A stretch of DNA of 64,000 nucleotides from Candidatus Hadarchaeales archaeon (lineage in GTDB: Archaea > Hadarchaeota > Hadarchaeia > Hadarchaeales > WYZ-LMO6): the NCBI GenBank assembly GCA_038736355.1, contig JAVYML010000002.1, positions 372,001-436,000 of the forward strand. The letters run 5' to 3'. The notes below the pieces were generated by a model. That model was not told the origin of the DNA, made no database searches, and saw only the letters and a list, made by a program, of their open reading frames with translations. Made by a program: the position numbers and the translations under genes. Positions 1 to 7,452 of this stretch are shown piece after piece. Numbering within the stretch: position 1 is the stretch's first letter; every line of letters begins with the position of its first letter.

Positions 1-206
1 GGGTCAAAGGGCTCACCAGGTTAGTGTGCAAGAAGTGCGGGTACAAGGAGAAAGCTAGGAGCAGGGAGAGTTACAAGATAAGGGAGAAAGGGGTAGAGCC
101 CAAGGAAATTCCCGTCATCACGGAGTCGAAGAAGAAAAAGAGAAGGCTTGAACAGGAGTACGAGCTGGAACCCGTGGAGTTTTACGAAGAGATGTTCGAG
201 GAGTGA
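1..206 (+). CDS. RNA polymerase subunit M / TFS-like zinc ribbon protein (5' partial)
   Basis: The reading frame is open from the left edge, so the N-terminus is missing. What remains has one half of a zinc ribbon (CKKCGY near the start) followed by a very charged Lys/Glu-rich tail. The pattern matches the N-terminal RPB9-like ribbon of archaeal transcription factor S and its linker. The C-terminal TFIIS-like ribbon expected in a full-length TFS is absent: the protein simply ends in an acidic tail. It could therefore be a short RPB9-only paralogue rather than a true cleavage factor. The stop lies directly against the stop of the convergent phosphorylase gene. Family assignment is moderate because the first CxxC is outside the window. 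Confidence 0.6.
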   Translation, partial: VKGLTRLVCKKCGYKEKARSRESYKIREKGVEPKEIPVITESKKKKRRLEQEYELEPVEFYEEMFEE

Positions 207-1004
207 TCAGACCTTTACCACTGCTCCTTCTAGGGCTTTGGAGCAAGGACAAGACCTCTCCTTGGGGATCTTGGGTAGGGAAGAGCGGAAGAGTCTTCCT
301 ATGGTGTTCAGTCCCCCTTTCATCCTCTCCAACACTTCCGTGTGAGTGAGTTTGGTTCCGGCTAGACCTGCGGCGAAGTTGGTCACCAATCCCACGGCGG
401 CATAGCACATTTCCAATTCCCTAGCGAGCACGCACTCAGGCACGTTGGTCATACCCACCAAATCTGCCCCCAGTTTGCGATAGGCCCTTATCTCCGCGGC
501 CGTTTCGAATCTCGGTCCCTCCGTGCATACATAGGTTCCCCTTGGATGGAGCTTTATTTCCTCCTCCTTTGCCGCTTCCCTCAGCACCCTTCTGAGTTCT
601 GGACAGTAGGGCTCGGTGAGGTCCACATGCACCACTCCTCCCTTCCCACCCTCGTAGAAGGTGGAGATCCTTCCCTTGGTGAAGTCCAGGAACTGATCCA
701 GGAGTACTAGCTCACCAGGTTTCATCTTGGGATTGAGGGAACCGCAGGCGGAAACGGCTAGGATCCTCTTCACCCCGAGGGAGTGAAGGGACCAGAGGTT
801 GGCCCGATAGTTGACCCTGTGGGGAGGAGCCCCGTGCTTCCTTCCGTGTCTGGGTAGGAAGGCTACACGCTTTGGACCCATTAGGCCCAGGAGCACCTCC
901 ACCCTTCCGTAGGGAGTTCTCACCTCCCTCCACTTCCCCTCCGAGACTCCCAATTCGTAGAAGCCCGTTCCGCCTATCACTCCCACTTCCACTCCCTGTT
1001 TCAT
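207..1004 (-). CDS. 6-oxopurine nucleoside / S-methyl-5'-thioinosine phosphorylase
   Basis: 265 residues of the MTAP/PNP family of trimeric phosphorylases, which cleave a purine nucleoside with phosphate to free base and ribose-1-phosphate in the cytoplasm. Visible family motifs are GVIGGTG near the N-terminus, the PRHG loop (about 51-54), TEGPRFET (161-168) and MTNVPE (185-190). The base-recognition residue is Asn209 in VTNF. In this family Asp at that point binds adenine and Asn binds 6-oxopurines, so methylthioinosine, inosine or guanosine is a more likely substrate than methylthioadenosine. This fits archaeal purine salvage in which methylthioadenosine is first deaminated. A TATA-like element sits about 25 bases upstream of the ATG. 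Specificity is inferred from one residue. Confidence 0.88.
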   Translation of the reverse strand: MKQGVEVGVIGGTGFYELGVSEGKWREVRTPYGRVEVLLGLMGPKRVAFLPRHGRKHGAPPHRVNYRANLWSLHSLGVKRILAVSACGSLNPKMKPGELVLLDQFLDFTKGRISTFYEGGKGGVVHVDLTEPYCPELRRVLREAAKEEEIKLHPRGTYVCTEGPRFETAAEIRAYRKLGADLVGMTNVPECVLARELEMCYAAVGLVTNFAAGLAGTKLTHTEVLERMKGGLNTIGRLFRSSLPKIPKERSCPCSKALEGAVVKV

Positions 1005-1026
1005 CCTATCCCCTCACGGAGGAGGA

Positions 1027-1036
1027 AGGATAAAAT
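1027..1036 (-). promoter_or_regulatory. TATA-like promoter of the phosphorylase gene
   Basis: On the minus strand the motif reads TTTTATCC and is centred about 27 bases upstream of the ATG at 1004. Transcription would start at or within a few bases of the start codon, giving a leaderless or nearly leaderless message. Confidence 0.5.
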
Positions 1037-1137
1037 GAATCTCCACCCCTCAGAGGTTTTGTCCACGACCAAATACTTTCCCCCCCGATTTCTGCGAGAT
1101 GGTCCATCTTTTCCTTCCTCGAGGGGAGAAAAAAAGA

Positions 1138-2010
1138 TTAGATTTGGGACTTGAGCTCCCAGAGTTTGTCAGCAAGCTCTTCCAATCTTTCCCTTCTCTC
1201 CACTTTCTCCCTCCACTCCTGCGGTATTCCCTCCTCCCCATGATAGGCGCCGCTTATGGCTCCCGTCATGGCACCTATCGTATCCCTATCGCCTCCAAGT
1301 TCCGTGGCGTAAAGGAGGGAAGCTTTGAAGGAATGGAAATTCAGGAGGAAGGAACAGATGGAGGTGGGAACCGAGCGGTGGGCCTCTACTCCGTTGCCCA
1401 GTTCCCTTATCACCTCCTTCGGACTCCCTCCCTTGAGCAACCTCCCAATCTTCTCCAACTTTTCCTTATAGACGGGATGGGAAGTGAAATTGCGGAGTTC
1501 CTCTAGAAAATCGTAAGGATCGAAGAGGTAGGGGGGTTTGGAAGTGAGGGCAAGGGAAACGGCCCTGGCTTGGAGGACCGCTCCTTCCTTTCCTAGCTCG
1601 TGGTAGTGGGTGAGGAGCGCCTGCTGTTCGGCTACCTCTCTGAGTTTTTCGGGATCGTTGTAGTAAAGGAGGCCCACAGGTGCCACCCTCATGGCAGCCC
1701 CGTTCCCGAAGGACCCCTTTCCTCCAAAGAGCCTCTTGGAAGCCTCGCTCCAAGGAACTCCCTTCTTGACCATGGAGAAAATAGTGGGAGGACCGGAAGC
1801 ATAACCCCTCCAAGGCTCCTCCTCGTAGTTTTTGATGAAGGTCTGCATTAGGTGTTCCCCGTCGAAACCTTTCTTTTCCAGCAGGGATTCTGCCAGAGCT
1901 ATCGTCATGTGAGTGTCATCCGTCCACCGTCCTGAGAACCCACCCCAGGAACTTCCCAAGGCATCTCCCACCGCACATCCCAGCAGGCAGCCCCTGAACT
2001 TAGACCTCAT
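1138..2010 (-). CDS. ADP-ribosylglycohydrolase family protein
   Basis: 290 residues of the ADP-ribosyl-glycohydrolase (ARH/DraG) fold. These all-helical enzymes use a di-magnesium site to remove ADP-ribose from proteins or small molecules. The N-terminal GCLLGCAVGDALG, the metal motif WTDDTHMT (about 29-36) and the C-terminal GGDRDTIGAMTG (about 239-250), which supplies the second metal-binding aspartates, are all present, so it should be active. The length is normal for the family. It starts at the ATG at 2010 and is monocistronic between the phosphorylase and a tRNA-Leu gene. The substrate cannot be read from sequence. No ADP-ribosyltransferase is nearby, although the sirtuin at 43.8 kb is another NAD-linked enzyme in the window. 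Confidence 0.88.
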   Translation of the reverse strand: MRSKFRGCLLGCAVGDALGSSWGGFSGRWTDDTHMTIALAESLLEKKGFDGEHLMQTFIKNYEEEPWRGYASGPPTIFSMVKKGVPWSEASKRLFGGKGSFGNGAAMRVAPVGLLYYNDPEKLREVAEQQALLTHYHELGKEGAVLQARAVSLALTSKPPYLFDPYDFLEELRNFTSHPVYKEKLEKIGRLLKGGSPKEVIRELGNGVEAHRSVPTSICSFLLNFHSFKASLLYATELGGDRDTIGAMTGAISGAYHGEEGIPQEWREKVERRERLEELADKLWELKSQI

Positions 2011-2073
2011 TCAAACATTCTTGGATATGAGGGAAAAAGGGTGCTGACATTTGAGCCGATAAGCCCAACAAGG

Positions 2074-2158
2074 TGCAGGGGGTGGGATTTGAACCCACGA
2101 AGGCCTTCGCCACGGGGTCCTAAGCCCCGCTCCTTAGACCAGGCTTGGATACCCCTGC
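2074..2158 (-). tRNA. tRNA-Leu (anticodon UAG)
   Basis: The minus strand folds as a class II tRNA. It has a 7-bp acceptor stem (GCAGGGG with CCCCTGC), discriminator A, a T arm with GGGTTCAAATCCC, and an anticodon stem CGGGG/CCCCG enclosing CTTAGGA, which gives anticodon UAG. A long variable arm is present, as expected for leucine tRNA. No intron is needed for folding and CCA is not encoded. Confidence 0.93.
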
Positions 2159-2180
2159 TCAAAAAATCTTGGGATTGAGC

Positions 2181-2190
2181 TTATTATTTA
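2181..2190 (-). promoter_or_regulatory. TATA-like promoter of tRNA-Leu
   Basis: An AT-rich block, TAAATAATAA on the minus strand, is centred about 27 bases upstream of the mature 5' end of tRNA-Leu. It overlaps the stop region of the zinc protein gene at 2188, so the promoter is embedded in the end of the upstream gene. Confidence 0.55.
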
Positions 2191-2376
2191 TCTGCCCGGT
2201 ATCCCCCACTGGCGCATCCTTTCGTATCTGGCCTGTTTCTTTCCCTCCTTGTAGCATCCCCTACAGTAAAATCTGCCAAGGATTTTCTTGGCACACTCCC
2301 TGTGGAGGGAAATCCCACAACCACTGCACTTTACGCCCCCTTCAACGGGTTTTCCGCAAACTCCACAGTTTGTCAT
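2188..2376 (-). CDS. small zinc-binding protein, CxxC-rich
   Basis: 62 residues with four CxxC-type pairs and a His: CGVC, CSGC, HRECAK and CRGC, then a basic tail. The spacing resembles a treble-clef or LIM/B-box-like double zinc site rather than a simple ribbon. No catalytic residues are evident, so a role in binding nucleic acid or protein is possible but not shown. It follows a membrane protein gene on the same strand with only one base between stop and start, so the two are probably co-transcribed. Confidence 0.65.
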   Translation of the reverse strand: MTNCGVCGKPVEGGVKCSGCGISLHRECAKKILGRFYCRGCYKEGKKQARYERMRQWGIPGR

Positions 2377-2377
2377 T

Positions 2378-2788
2378 TCACACTCCTGCTTGTACGCTCT
2401 TGTAAGAGGCGAAGAGAGAAACCAAAGAACCTATCGTGCTGAGGTAGAGTCCCCAGGAGTAGTGAGATCCGTTGTCGAATCCCACTAAGCAGGCCACCAA
2501 GGCGAGGAAGCCGCAGACTGCTGAGGTGGAGAAAAGGGGAAAGAGGCGGTTGAGGAGGGGATGGCTTATGTATCCCAAATGGAGGGCAGCCGAAGTGAAG
2601 AAAATGAGGGAGATGAAGAAAAGGATTTTTCCCAGTCCGGTATCCCAACCGTTGATTTTCAGAGAAAAGGGACCGGCAGGAAGGGAGTACCAAGTGCCCA
2701 ACGAACCCACCAACAGCAACAGTGCAGAAATGGCAAGAAGTATTCCGGGATTGCGGGAGACTTCTTCCAGCGTTATGGGTCTTTTCAC
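2378..2788 (-). CDS. four-helix membrane protein of unknown function
   Basis: 136 residues with four predicted membrane segments: about 15-34, 53-73, 79-103 and 109-131. It has no signal peptide, no conserved catalytic motif and few charges in the helices. The GTG start at 2788 is chosen because a TATA-like TTAAAAAT lies about 25 bases upstream on the minus strand. The gene sits directly before the small zinc protein, which suggests a two-gene unit. I do not recognise the family. Confidence 0.65.
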   Translation of the reverse strand: MKRPITLEEVSRNPGILLAISALLLLVGSLGTWYSLPAGPFSLKINGWDTGLGKILFFISLIFFTSAALHLGYISHPLLNRLFPLFSTSAVCGFLALVACLVGFDNGSHYSWGLYLSTIGSLVSLFASYKSVQAGV

Positions 2789-2812
2789 GTTTTTAAATTC
2801 CTTGGGGGATTT

Positions 2813-3346
2813 TTAACCCTTTCCGAGGAAAAGGAAATGGATTCCTCCCAGATGGTATATCAAACCCACCTTCTCAGGATCGAACTTCTCCCCGTCGAAA
2901 AACCTCTCATCGGCGTAGGCCTCCACCACTTCCCCCACGAAAAGGGTGTGGTCACCTACCTCTACCTCCTTTACCACCTTACATTCCAAATGCGCTATTC
3001 CTTCCTTTACTACCGGGACCCTCAGACAGCGGGAAGGTTGGGGAGTGAGCCCCACTTCCTTGAACTTTTCGCATTTTCTACCAGACAACCTTCCACAAGC
3101 CTTCACCTTCTCCAGCAAGGAAGAAGGAGGAATGCTTATGGCGAATTCCTTTGTGCGGGAGAGTAGGTCGTGCGAATATCTGTTTTTTCCTACCGAAATT
3201 CCCACCAGGGGAGGATCGAAGGAAAGTGGAGTGCTCCAGGCAACGGTTAGAAGATTGGGTTTTCCCTTTTCGTCCACACAAGTTACCAATACCACTTGCC
3301 TAGGATGGAGGAGTCTATAGACCAACTCTTTGGGAACCTCCTTCAT
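2813..3346 (-). CDS. flavin reductase-like FMN-binding protein
   Basis: 177 residues of the flavin reductase-like split-barrel family, which binds FMN as a dimer and usually passes electrons from NAD(P)H or another donor to flavin or a partner protein. Supporting features are the PRQVVLVTC strand, the NLLTVAWSTPLSFDPPL segment (about 31-47) and the VGISVG strand, followed by a C-terminal GDHTLFVGEV strand of the barrel. The length is normal. A TATA-like element about 24 bases before the ATG suggests a leaderless message. The electron partner is unknown. The desulfoferrodoxin at 40.2 kb and the five-gene flavin operon show that flavin and redox chemistry are prominent in this genome. Confidence 0.85.
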   Translation of the reverse strand: MKEVPKELVYRLLHPRQVVLVTCVDEKGKPNLLTVAWSTPLSFDPPLVGISVGKNRYSHDLLSRTKEFAISIPPSSLLEKVKACGRLSGRKCEKFKEVGLTPQPSRCLRVPVVKEGIAHLECKVVKEVEVGDHTLFVGEVVEAYADERFFDGEKFDPEKVGLIYHLGGIHFLFLGKG

Positions 3347-3364
3347 CTGGAAAGTTGGGTGAAA

Positions 3365-3375
3365 GGAGCTTTTAA
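3365..3375 (-). promoter_or_regulatory. TATA-like promoter of the flavin reductase-like gene
   Basis: On the minus strand GGTTAAAAGC is centred about 24 bases upstream of the ATG at 3346, which implies a transcription start at the start codon. Confidence 0.5.
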
Positions 3376-3482
3376 CCTCTCCTCAAGAACTCAGAGAATC
3401 GCCATCGTTTGGGGATATGGGCTCGGCCCTTCAGAAGTTTGCAAGGCCCATCTTGAGGTTTTCTAAGAGGAAAAGGTGCAAA

Positions 3483-3680
3483 ATGGAGAAGAAAAGGGCA
3501 CCGGGACCAGTCATAGCGGCCTGTCTGCTGTCTGTGATCCTCCTCCTGGCGGCCCTGGTGGCAATTTATCAGGCCGAAGCCTCGGGTTGGCCTCTCGCTT
3601 ATGGAGGGGGGTTGCTGATAGCGGGACTGGTGCTGATGGTGGTGGCTGGTCGCTTAGCTAAAAAATACAAGACCGGATAA
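3483..3680 (+). CDS. small two-helix membrane protein
   Basis: 65 residues with two hydrophobic segments: about 9-27 and 38-55. They are separated by a short loop and end in a basic tail (KKYKTG). The ATG at 3483 is preferred over an upstream in-frame ATG at 3417 because it follows a GGTG ribosome-binding-like sequence and places the first helix at the N-terminus. It is convergent with the crotonase gene 19 bases downstream. Function unknown. Confidence 0.6.
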   Translation: MEKKRAPGPVIAACLLSVILLLAALVAIYQAEASGWPLAYGGGLLIAGLVLMVVAGRLAKKYKTG

Positions 3681-3699
3681 TGGAGTCCCTCCTTCGATC

Positions 3700-4467
3700 T
3701 CAACGGTGGTCGAAGGAGGGTTTTCTTTTTTCGATGAAGGCCCTTACCCCTTCCACGAAATCATGGGTGCCTAGGATCTTTTCTCCGATCTCCTTTTCCA
3801 GCTTGAGCCCCTCTTCCAGCGGTCTTCCCAGGCCCAGCATCACGGCTTTTTTATCCGCTCTTATGGATCCTTGGGGATACTCACAGAGTTGTTTCGCTAT
3901 CTCCAGGGCCCTTTCCATCAGCTTCTCCCTGGGCACTACCTCGTTTACCAACCCAATCCTATAGGCCTCCCAAGCGTCAATCCTCTTACCGGTGAGAATG
4001 AGTTCCATCGCCCTTCCCAGCCCCACGATTCTGGGAAGTCTCTGGGTGAGCCCATCTATGAGGGGAACATTCCATCTCCTTTCTAAACATCCGAACTCCG
4101 CATTCTCTGAGGCGATCCTGAGGTCCGCCAGGCAGGCGATTTCCAGACCTCCCGCAAAACAATAACCGTTGATGGCAGCTATGATGGGCTTGAAGATGTC
4201 CGTTCCCCTAGTGTAACCCAAGAAACCCATCTCCTTTCCTTCGAACTCCAGTAGACTTTGGAAGTTCTTCAAATCCGCCCCGCTGCAGAAGCTCTTCTCC
4301 CCCGCACCGGTGATGATGGCCACGAAGAGCTCATCATCGTCTCTGAACCTCTGCCAGGCCTCGAAGAGCAATTTGGCAGTTTCCCCATCTATGCAGTTCA
4401 TCACTTCAGGACGGTTAATGGTGATGATGAAGATGCGGTCCCTCACTTCGGTCAGTACCTTTGGCAT
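3700..4467 (-). CDS. enoyl-CoA hydratase/isomerase family (crotonase)
   Basis: 255 residues of the crotonase superfamily, which stabilise an enolate of an acyl-CoA thioester. The two oxyanion-hole segments are CSGADL (about 61-66) and YCFAGGLE (102-109). Both glutamates that activate water in true enoyl-CoA hydratases are conserved: Glu109 in GGLE and Glu129 in CLE. Hydratase activity is therefore plausible rather than only isomerase or hydrolase activity. The C-terminal FVEGVRAFIEKRKP matches the family's C-terminal helix. It lies on the opposite strand from the CoA-transferase, HMGS-like and thiolase genes at 6.2-10 kb and could supply the hydration step of the same pathway. A TATA-like CTTAAAG lies about 24 bases before the ATG. 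Confidence 0.9.
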   Translation of the reverse strand: MPKVLTEVRDRIFIITINRPEVMNCIDGETAKLLFEAWQRFRDDDELFVAIITGAGEKSFCSGADLKNFQSLLEFEGKEMGFLGYTRGTDIFKPIIAAINGYCFAGGLEIACLADLRIASENAEFGCLERRWNVPLIDGLTQRLPRIVGLGRAMELILTGKRIDAWEAYRIGLVNEVVPREKLMERALEIAKQLCEYPQGSIRADKKAVMLGLGRPLEEGLKLEKEIGEKILGTHDFVEGVRAFIEKRKPSFDHR

Positions 4468-4496
4468 CCCTCTTCTTTTTCCTCCAGACCTTTAAG

Positions 4497-5535
4497 CTAT
4501 CCTATTCCTTCTGGGCCCACCACGGCCATCAGCAGGGTCCAATCCTCCTCACTCTTGGCGAAGACATGACAGTTGCCCAGTTTTACCCTCTTCAGGCCCG
4601 CTTCTTTTATTACCAAGTAAGCCCTGAGCATTTCCGTTAAGGAGGGACTCCTCGTTTGGGAAAGTTTGTATTCCGGGAAAAAAGCTAGGAGGGTAAAGGG
4701 GAGGTTGGGATCCACTTCTTTGATCAGCTCGGCAATTTTCCTGAGTTGCTCCTCTTCCACCCAGCCCGGAATGTAGAGGGAAAGGAGCTCCAGCACAAAA
4801 CCCCTATCCCTTATCTCGGCAGGGGTCTTCAGAATCCACTCGTTGGTGGTTCCGCACAGCTTCCTGTACGTACCCTCGTCATAGGCTTTGAGGTCCAACC
4901 AGAAAGAATCCACCCCAGCGCTCGCCAGGAGATCGAGATTGGAGGGGGTTAAACCATAACCGTTGGTCTCCAGCAGGATCCACATTTCTTCCGTGCAGGC
5001 CCCCTTTATTTTCTTCGCCGCCTCAGCATAGAATTCGGCCCTGCATAGAAGGTCCCCCCCCCGTAAAGGATACGATGTTCCTGGCAGGTCCGTAACCCTG
5101 TGAGCTGAGGATGATTTGGTCAGGCTTCAGTTTTTTGGGACAGAGGGGACCCCTTACTCCGAACCTGACGCAAGAACCGCAGTGATGGCAGAGGTCGGTG
5201 GCGTGCCACATGGTCGCCCTTTCCCTGGGCTCCCTAACCGTAACGGTGAGTTCATAGGTGGCAGCCCACTCCGCCATCTCTTCGGTGGAGGCCCAAAAAC
5301 CCTCCGGGCGCTGGGTGAAATACCAGGAATGACATTTTAGACAGGAGTGATTGCATCCACTCTGGTAGATGCTATAGTAGTCTTCTGGTCTGGAGAGTTG
5401 GGCGGAGGCTATGAGCCTGTGCCAAAGGCCCCCTTCCCTTTTCAGGGTGAGTTCACAGGCCCTCCTAGGTCCTGAGGGTGTGGGGAGAAGACAGGAGCCA
5501 GGTTTATAGCCCTGGGTGACCATTGCGCATTCCAT
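4497..5535 (-). pseudogene. radical SAM protein (glycyl-radical activase-like), interrupted by a frameshift in a C/G homopolymer
   Basis: Two overlapping frames encode one protein. The upstream part has the radical SAM motif CNHSCLKC (Cys61, 65 and 68 from the ATG at 5535), a second cysteine set at about 116, 119, 122 and 132, and then SFTGG. The frame is lost in a run of nine C (nine G on the coding strand) at 5054-5062. With eight G the reading continues smoothly as SFTGGDLLCRAEF and joins the 162-residue downstream frame with LETNGYG and LDLKAYD, giving about 345 residues. This is the architecture of PflA-like activases with an inserted cluster domain. No glycyl-radical enzyme is in the window. 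The frameshift may be a sequencing error, a real mutation or phase variation. Confidence 0.75.
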
Positions 5536-5570
5536 CGAGAAAGAGGGGGTTGCGGAATAGATATGGGGAG

Positions 5571-5645
5571 TGCCCCGGGCGGGATTTGAACCCGCGTCGC
5601 AGCCTCGAAAGGGCTGCATGATTGGCCGGTCTACACCACCGGGGC
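5571..5645 (-). tRNA. tRNA-Glu (anticodon UUC)
   Basis: The minus strand folds as a standard cloverleaf. It has acceptor GCCCCGG/CCGGGGC with discriminator A, a T arm around GGTTCAAATCC, and an anticodon stem CAGCC/GGCTG enclosing CTTTCGA, so the anticodon is UUC. There is no intron and no encoded CCA. It lies 35 bases upstream of the radical SAM gene on the same strand. Confidence 0.93.
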
Positions 5646-5666
5646 ACCATATCCTTTTCCCTGGGC

Positions 5667-5694
5667 CTAAATTAAGTTTGGGAAGGAGTTTAAG
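5667..5694. promoter_or_regulatory. divergent TATA-like elements for tRNA-Glu (-) and the gamma-carbonic anhydrase-like gene (+)
   Basis: ACTTAATTTAGG on the minus strand (about 5666-5677) lies about 27 bases before the tRNA-Glu 5' end. GTTTAAGAAA on the plus strand (about 5684-5694) lies about 25 bases before the ATG at 5713. The two transcription units diverge from this short AT-rich block. Confidence 0.5.
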
Positions 5695-5712
5695 AAAAAA
5701 AGGAAATAGTCG

Positions 5713-6234
5713 ATGATGCCCCTTTACGAGTTCGGTGGGAAAAGGCCCTCCATCCATCCCGGAGCCTTGGTGGCCAAGACCGCCTGCCTGGTGGGTGAGG
5801 TGGTGGTGGGGGAGGGTACGAGCATCTGGCCGGGCGCCGTCCTCAGGGGGGATCTGAACGCGGTGAGGGTGGGAAGGTTCACCAGTATTCAGGACAACTG
5901 CGTGCTCCACACCGACATGAGCGTGGAAGTCTACGTGGGTGACTACGTGACGGTGGGACATGGGGCAGTAATCCATGGGGCCTTGGTGGAAGACCATGTG
6001 TTGATAGGGATAGGCTCCATCATCCTCAACGGGGCCAAAATAGGTAGGAACTCCATCATCGCGGCGGGTTCGGTGGTGAGGGAGGGGACGGAGGTTCCCC
6101 CAGGGACGATGTTCGCCGGCGTTCCCGCCAAATTGGTAAAGGAACTGGATCAGGAGGAGCAGAGGATCAGGGCAGAGGCCGGTGCTTTGGGATATTATGA
6201 ACTGGCTAAGCAGCATCCCGAGCTCTTCAGGTGA
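5713..6234 (+). CDS. gamma-class carbonic anhydrase-like left-handed beta-helix protein
   Basis: 173 residues made almost entirely of hexapeptide repeats, the left-handed parallel beta-helix seen in trimeric gamma carbonic anhydrases. The three metal-binding histidines of the Cam/CamH type are present in LHTD and in VGHGAVIHG, so the active-site metal can be held. It lacks the acidic loop and N-terminal secretion signal of Methanosarcina Cam, so it is closer to the cytoplasmic CamH/YrdA group. A second ATG follows the first directly (5716), leaving the start uncertain by one residue. The next gene overlaps its 3' end, suggesting co-transcription with the CoA-transferase. Confidence 0.85.
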   Translation: MMPLYEFGGKRPSIHPGALVAKTACLVGEVVVGEGTSIWPGAVLRGDLNAVRVGRFTSIQDNCVLHTDMSVEVYVGDYVTVGHGAVIHGALVEDHVLIGIGSIILNGAKIGRNSIIAAGSVVREGTEVPPGTMFAGVPAKLVKELDQEEQRIRAEAGALGYYELAKQHPELFR

Positions 6235-7354
6235 GAGGACGCTCGAGGGAGTAAGGATAGTGGATCTCACCAGATATCTTCCCTTCACCACCCTGCTGGC
6301 CGATATGGGGGCGGAGGTAATCAAGGTGGAAGAACCTCGCAGAGGAGATTACGCCCGCACCCTTCCACCTTACTTTTCCGCTGTTCATAGGAACAAGCGA
6401 AGTCTCACCCTCAACCTCAACTCTCCAAAGGGAAGGGAAGTACTCCTGAAGTTGGTGGAGAGGGGGGACGTCCTCGTGGAGAACTTTAGACCTGGGGTGA
6501 TGGAGAAATGGGGATTGGACTATGATACCCTGAGCGGGAGGAACTCCAGGCTGGTCTATTGCTCTATTTCCGGCTACGGGAAGAAGGGACCTTACCGTCT
6601 TCTGTCTGGTCATGATATCAACTACCTTTCCCTCGGAGGTGTTTTGGGCCTCACTAGGGACGAGAACGGAAAACCGGTCATACCCGGAGTACAAATAGCC
6701 GATATGGGGACCTGTCTTCTGACCACGGTGGCCATCCTTTCCGCCCTCTTCCACAGGGAGAGAACTGGAAAGGGGCAATACTTGGAAATCTCTTTCTTGG
6801 GTGCCTCCCTTTTCTTCCTCACCCTTCCTTCCTCCTTACACTTGGAGGGGTGGGAGGTGGGTGAGGAGACCCTTCCCCTCCTAGGCCACTTCCCCTGTTA
6901 TGCCGTCTACAGGACCTCGGACGGAAAATACCTGAGTATCGGGTGCTTGGAGGAGGTCTTCTGGGAGAGGCTGTGTGAGGTACTTGGGAAGAGGGAATAC
7001 CTTGGTCATCAGTGGGACTTGGAAAAGAGAGAGGAGATCTTCGAGGCCTTCCAGCGGATTTTCCTGACGAGGAAAAGGGAGGAGTGGTTCAGGCTTCTGT
7101 CGGAGGCCGATGTCCCCGTTGCCCCCGTCTATTCCTTGGAAGAAGTTTTCTCGGATCCTCAGGTGAAGGAAACGGGGATGTTGGTGGAGGAAGGCGGAAG
7201 GAGGGAACTTGGTTTCCCTTTCCAATCCTCCCTCTTTTCCTACAAGCCCAGGAGGAAAGCCCCCTCCCTTGGTGAACACACGGAGGAAATCCTGAAAGAG
7301 CTTGGGTACACGGAGGAGGAGGTGGAGGAGATGAGAGCGGAGGGTGTGGTTTGA
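6197..7354 (+). CDS. CoA-transferase family III (CaiB/BaiF)
   Basis: About 386 residues of the class III CoA-transferase family, which moves CoA between carboxylic acids through an aspartyl-CoA mixed anhydride. Typical features are LEGVRIVDLTR near the N-terminus, the ADMGAEVIKVEEPRRGD nucleotide-binding stretch, NFRPGVMEKWGLDY and GYGKKGPY. The catalytic Asp lies in VQIADMGT, followed by ALFHRERTGKGQ. The start is uncertain: ATG codons at 6182 and 6197 both lie inside the end of the preceding gene, and the shorter choice fits the family N-terminus. It runs into the HMGS-like gene and thiolase on the same strand, so it may load the CoA ester they act on. The substrate is unknown. Confidence 0.85.
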   Translation: MNWLSSIPSSSGERTLEGVRIVDLTRYLPFTTLLADMGAEVIKVEEPRRGDYARTLPPYFSAVHRNKRSLTLNLNSPKGREVLLKLVERGDVLVENFRPGVMEKWGLDYDTLSGRNSRLVYCSISGYGKKGPYRLLSGHDINYLSLGGVLGLTRDENGKPVIPGVQIADMGTCLLTTVAILSALFHRERTGKGQYLEISFLGASLFFLTLPSSLHLEGWEVGEETLPLLGHFPCYAVYRTSDGKYLSIGCLEEVFWERLCEVLGKREYLGHQWDLEKREEIFEAFQRIFLTRKREEWFRLLSEADVPVAPVYSLEEVFSDPQVKETGMLVEEGGRRELGFPFQSSLFSYKPRRKAPSLGEHTEEILKELGYTEEEVEEMRAEGVV

Positions 7355-7410
7355 ACCTCGAAGAGCAGTTTCTTAGACCAGTCAGTGTGTCGGGTACTTT
7401 CCCGGAGGAG

Positions 7411-7432
7411 GATAATTTTATTTTTTTTTTGG
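7411..7432 (+). promoter_or_regulatory. AT-rich block: T-tract and TATA-like element before the HMGS-like gene
   Basis: GATAATTTTA runs into a tract of about eleven T. It lies 20-40 bases before the GTG at 7453 and after the CoA-transferase stop. It could act as the promoter of the HMGS-like gene, the T-tract terminator of the upstream unit, or both. Its presence argues against the longer in-frame TTG start at 7351. Confidence 0.5.
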
Positions 7433-7452
7433 CGAAAGCTAAAAGAGATTCT

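Noticed and set aside
5023-6324. A 433-codon minus-strand frame covering the radical SAM N-terminus, tRNA-Glu and part of the carbonic anhydrase-like gene
   Set aside because: Only the part downstream of about 5535 is protein-like. The rest runs antisense through a real tRNA and a well-supported plus-strand gene.
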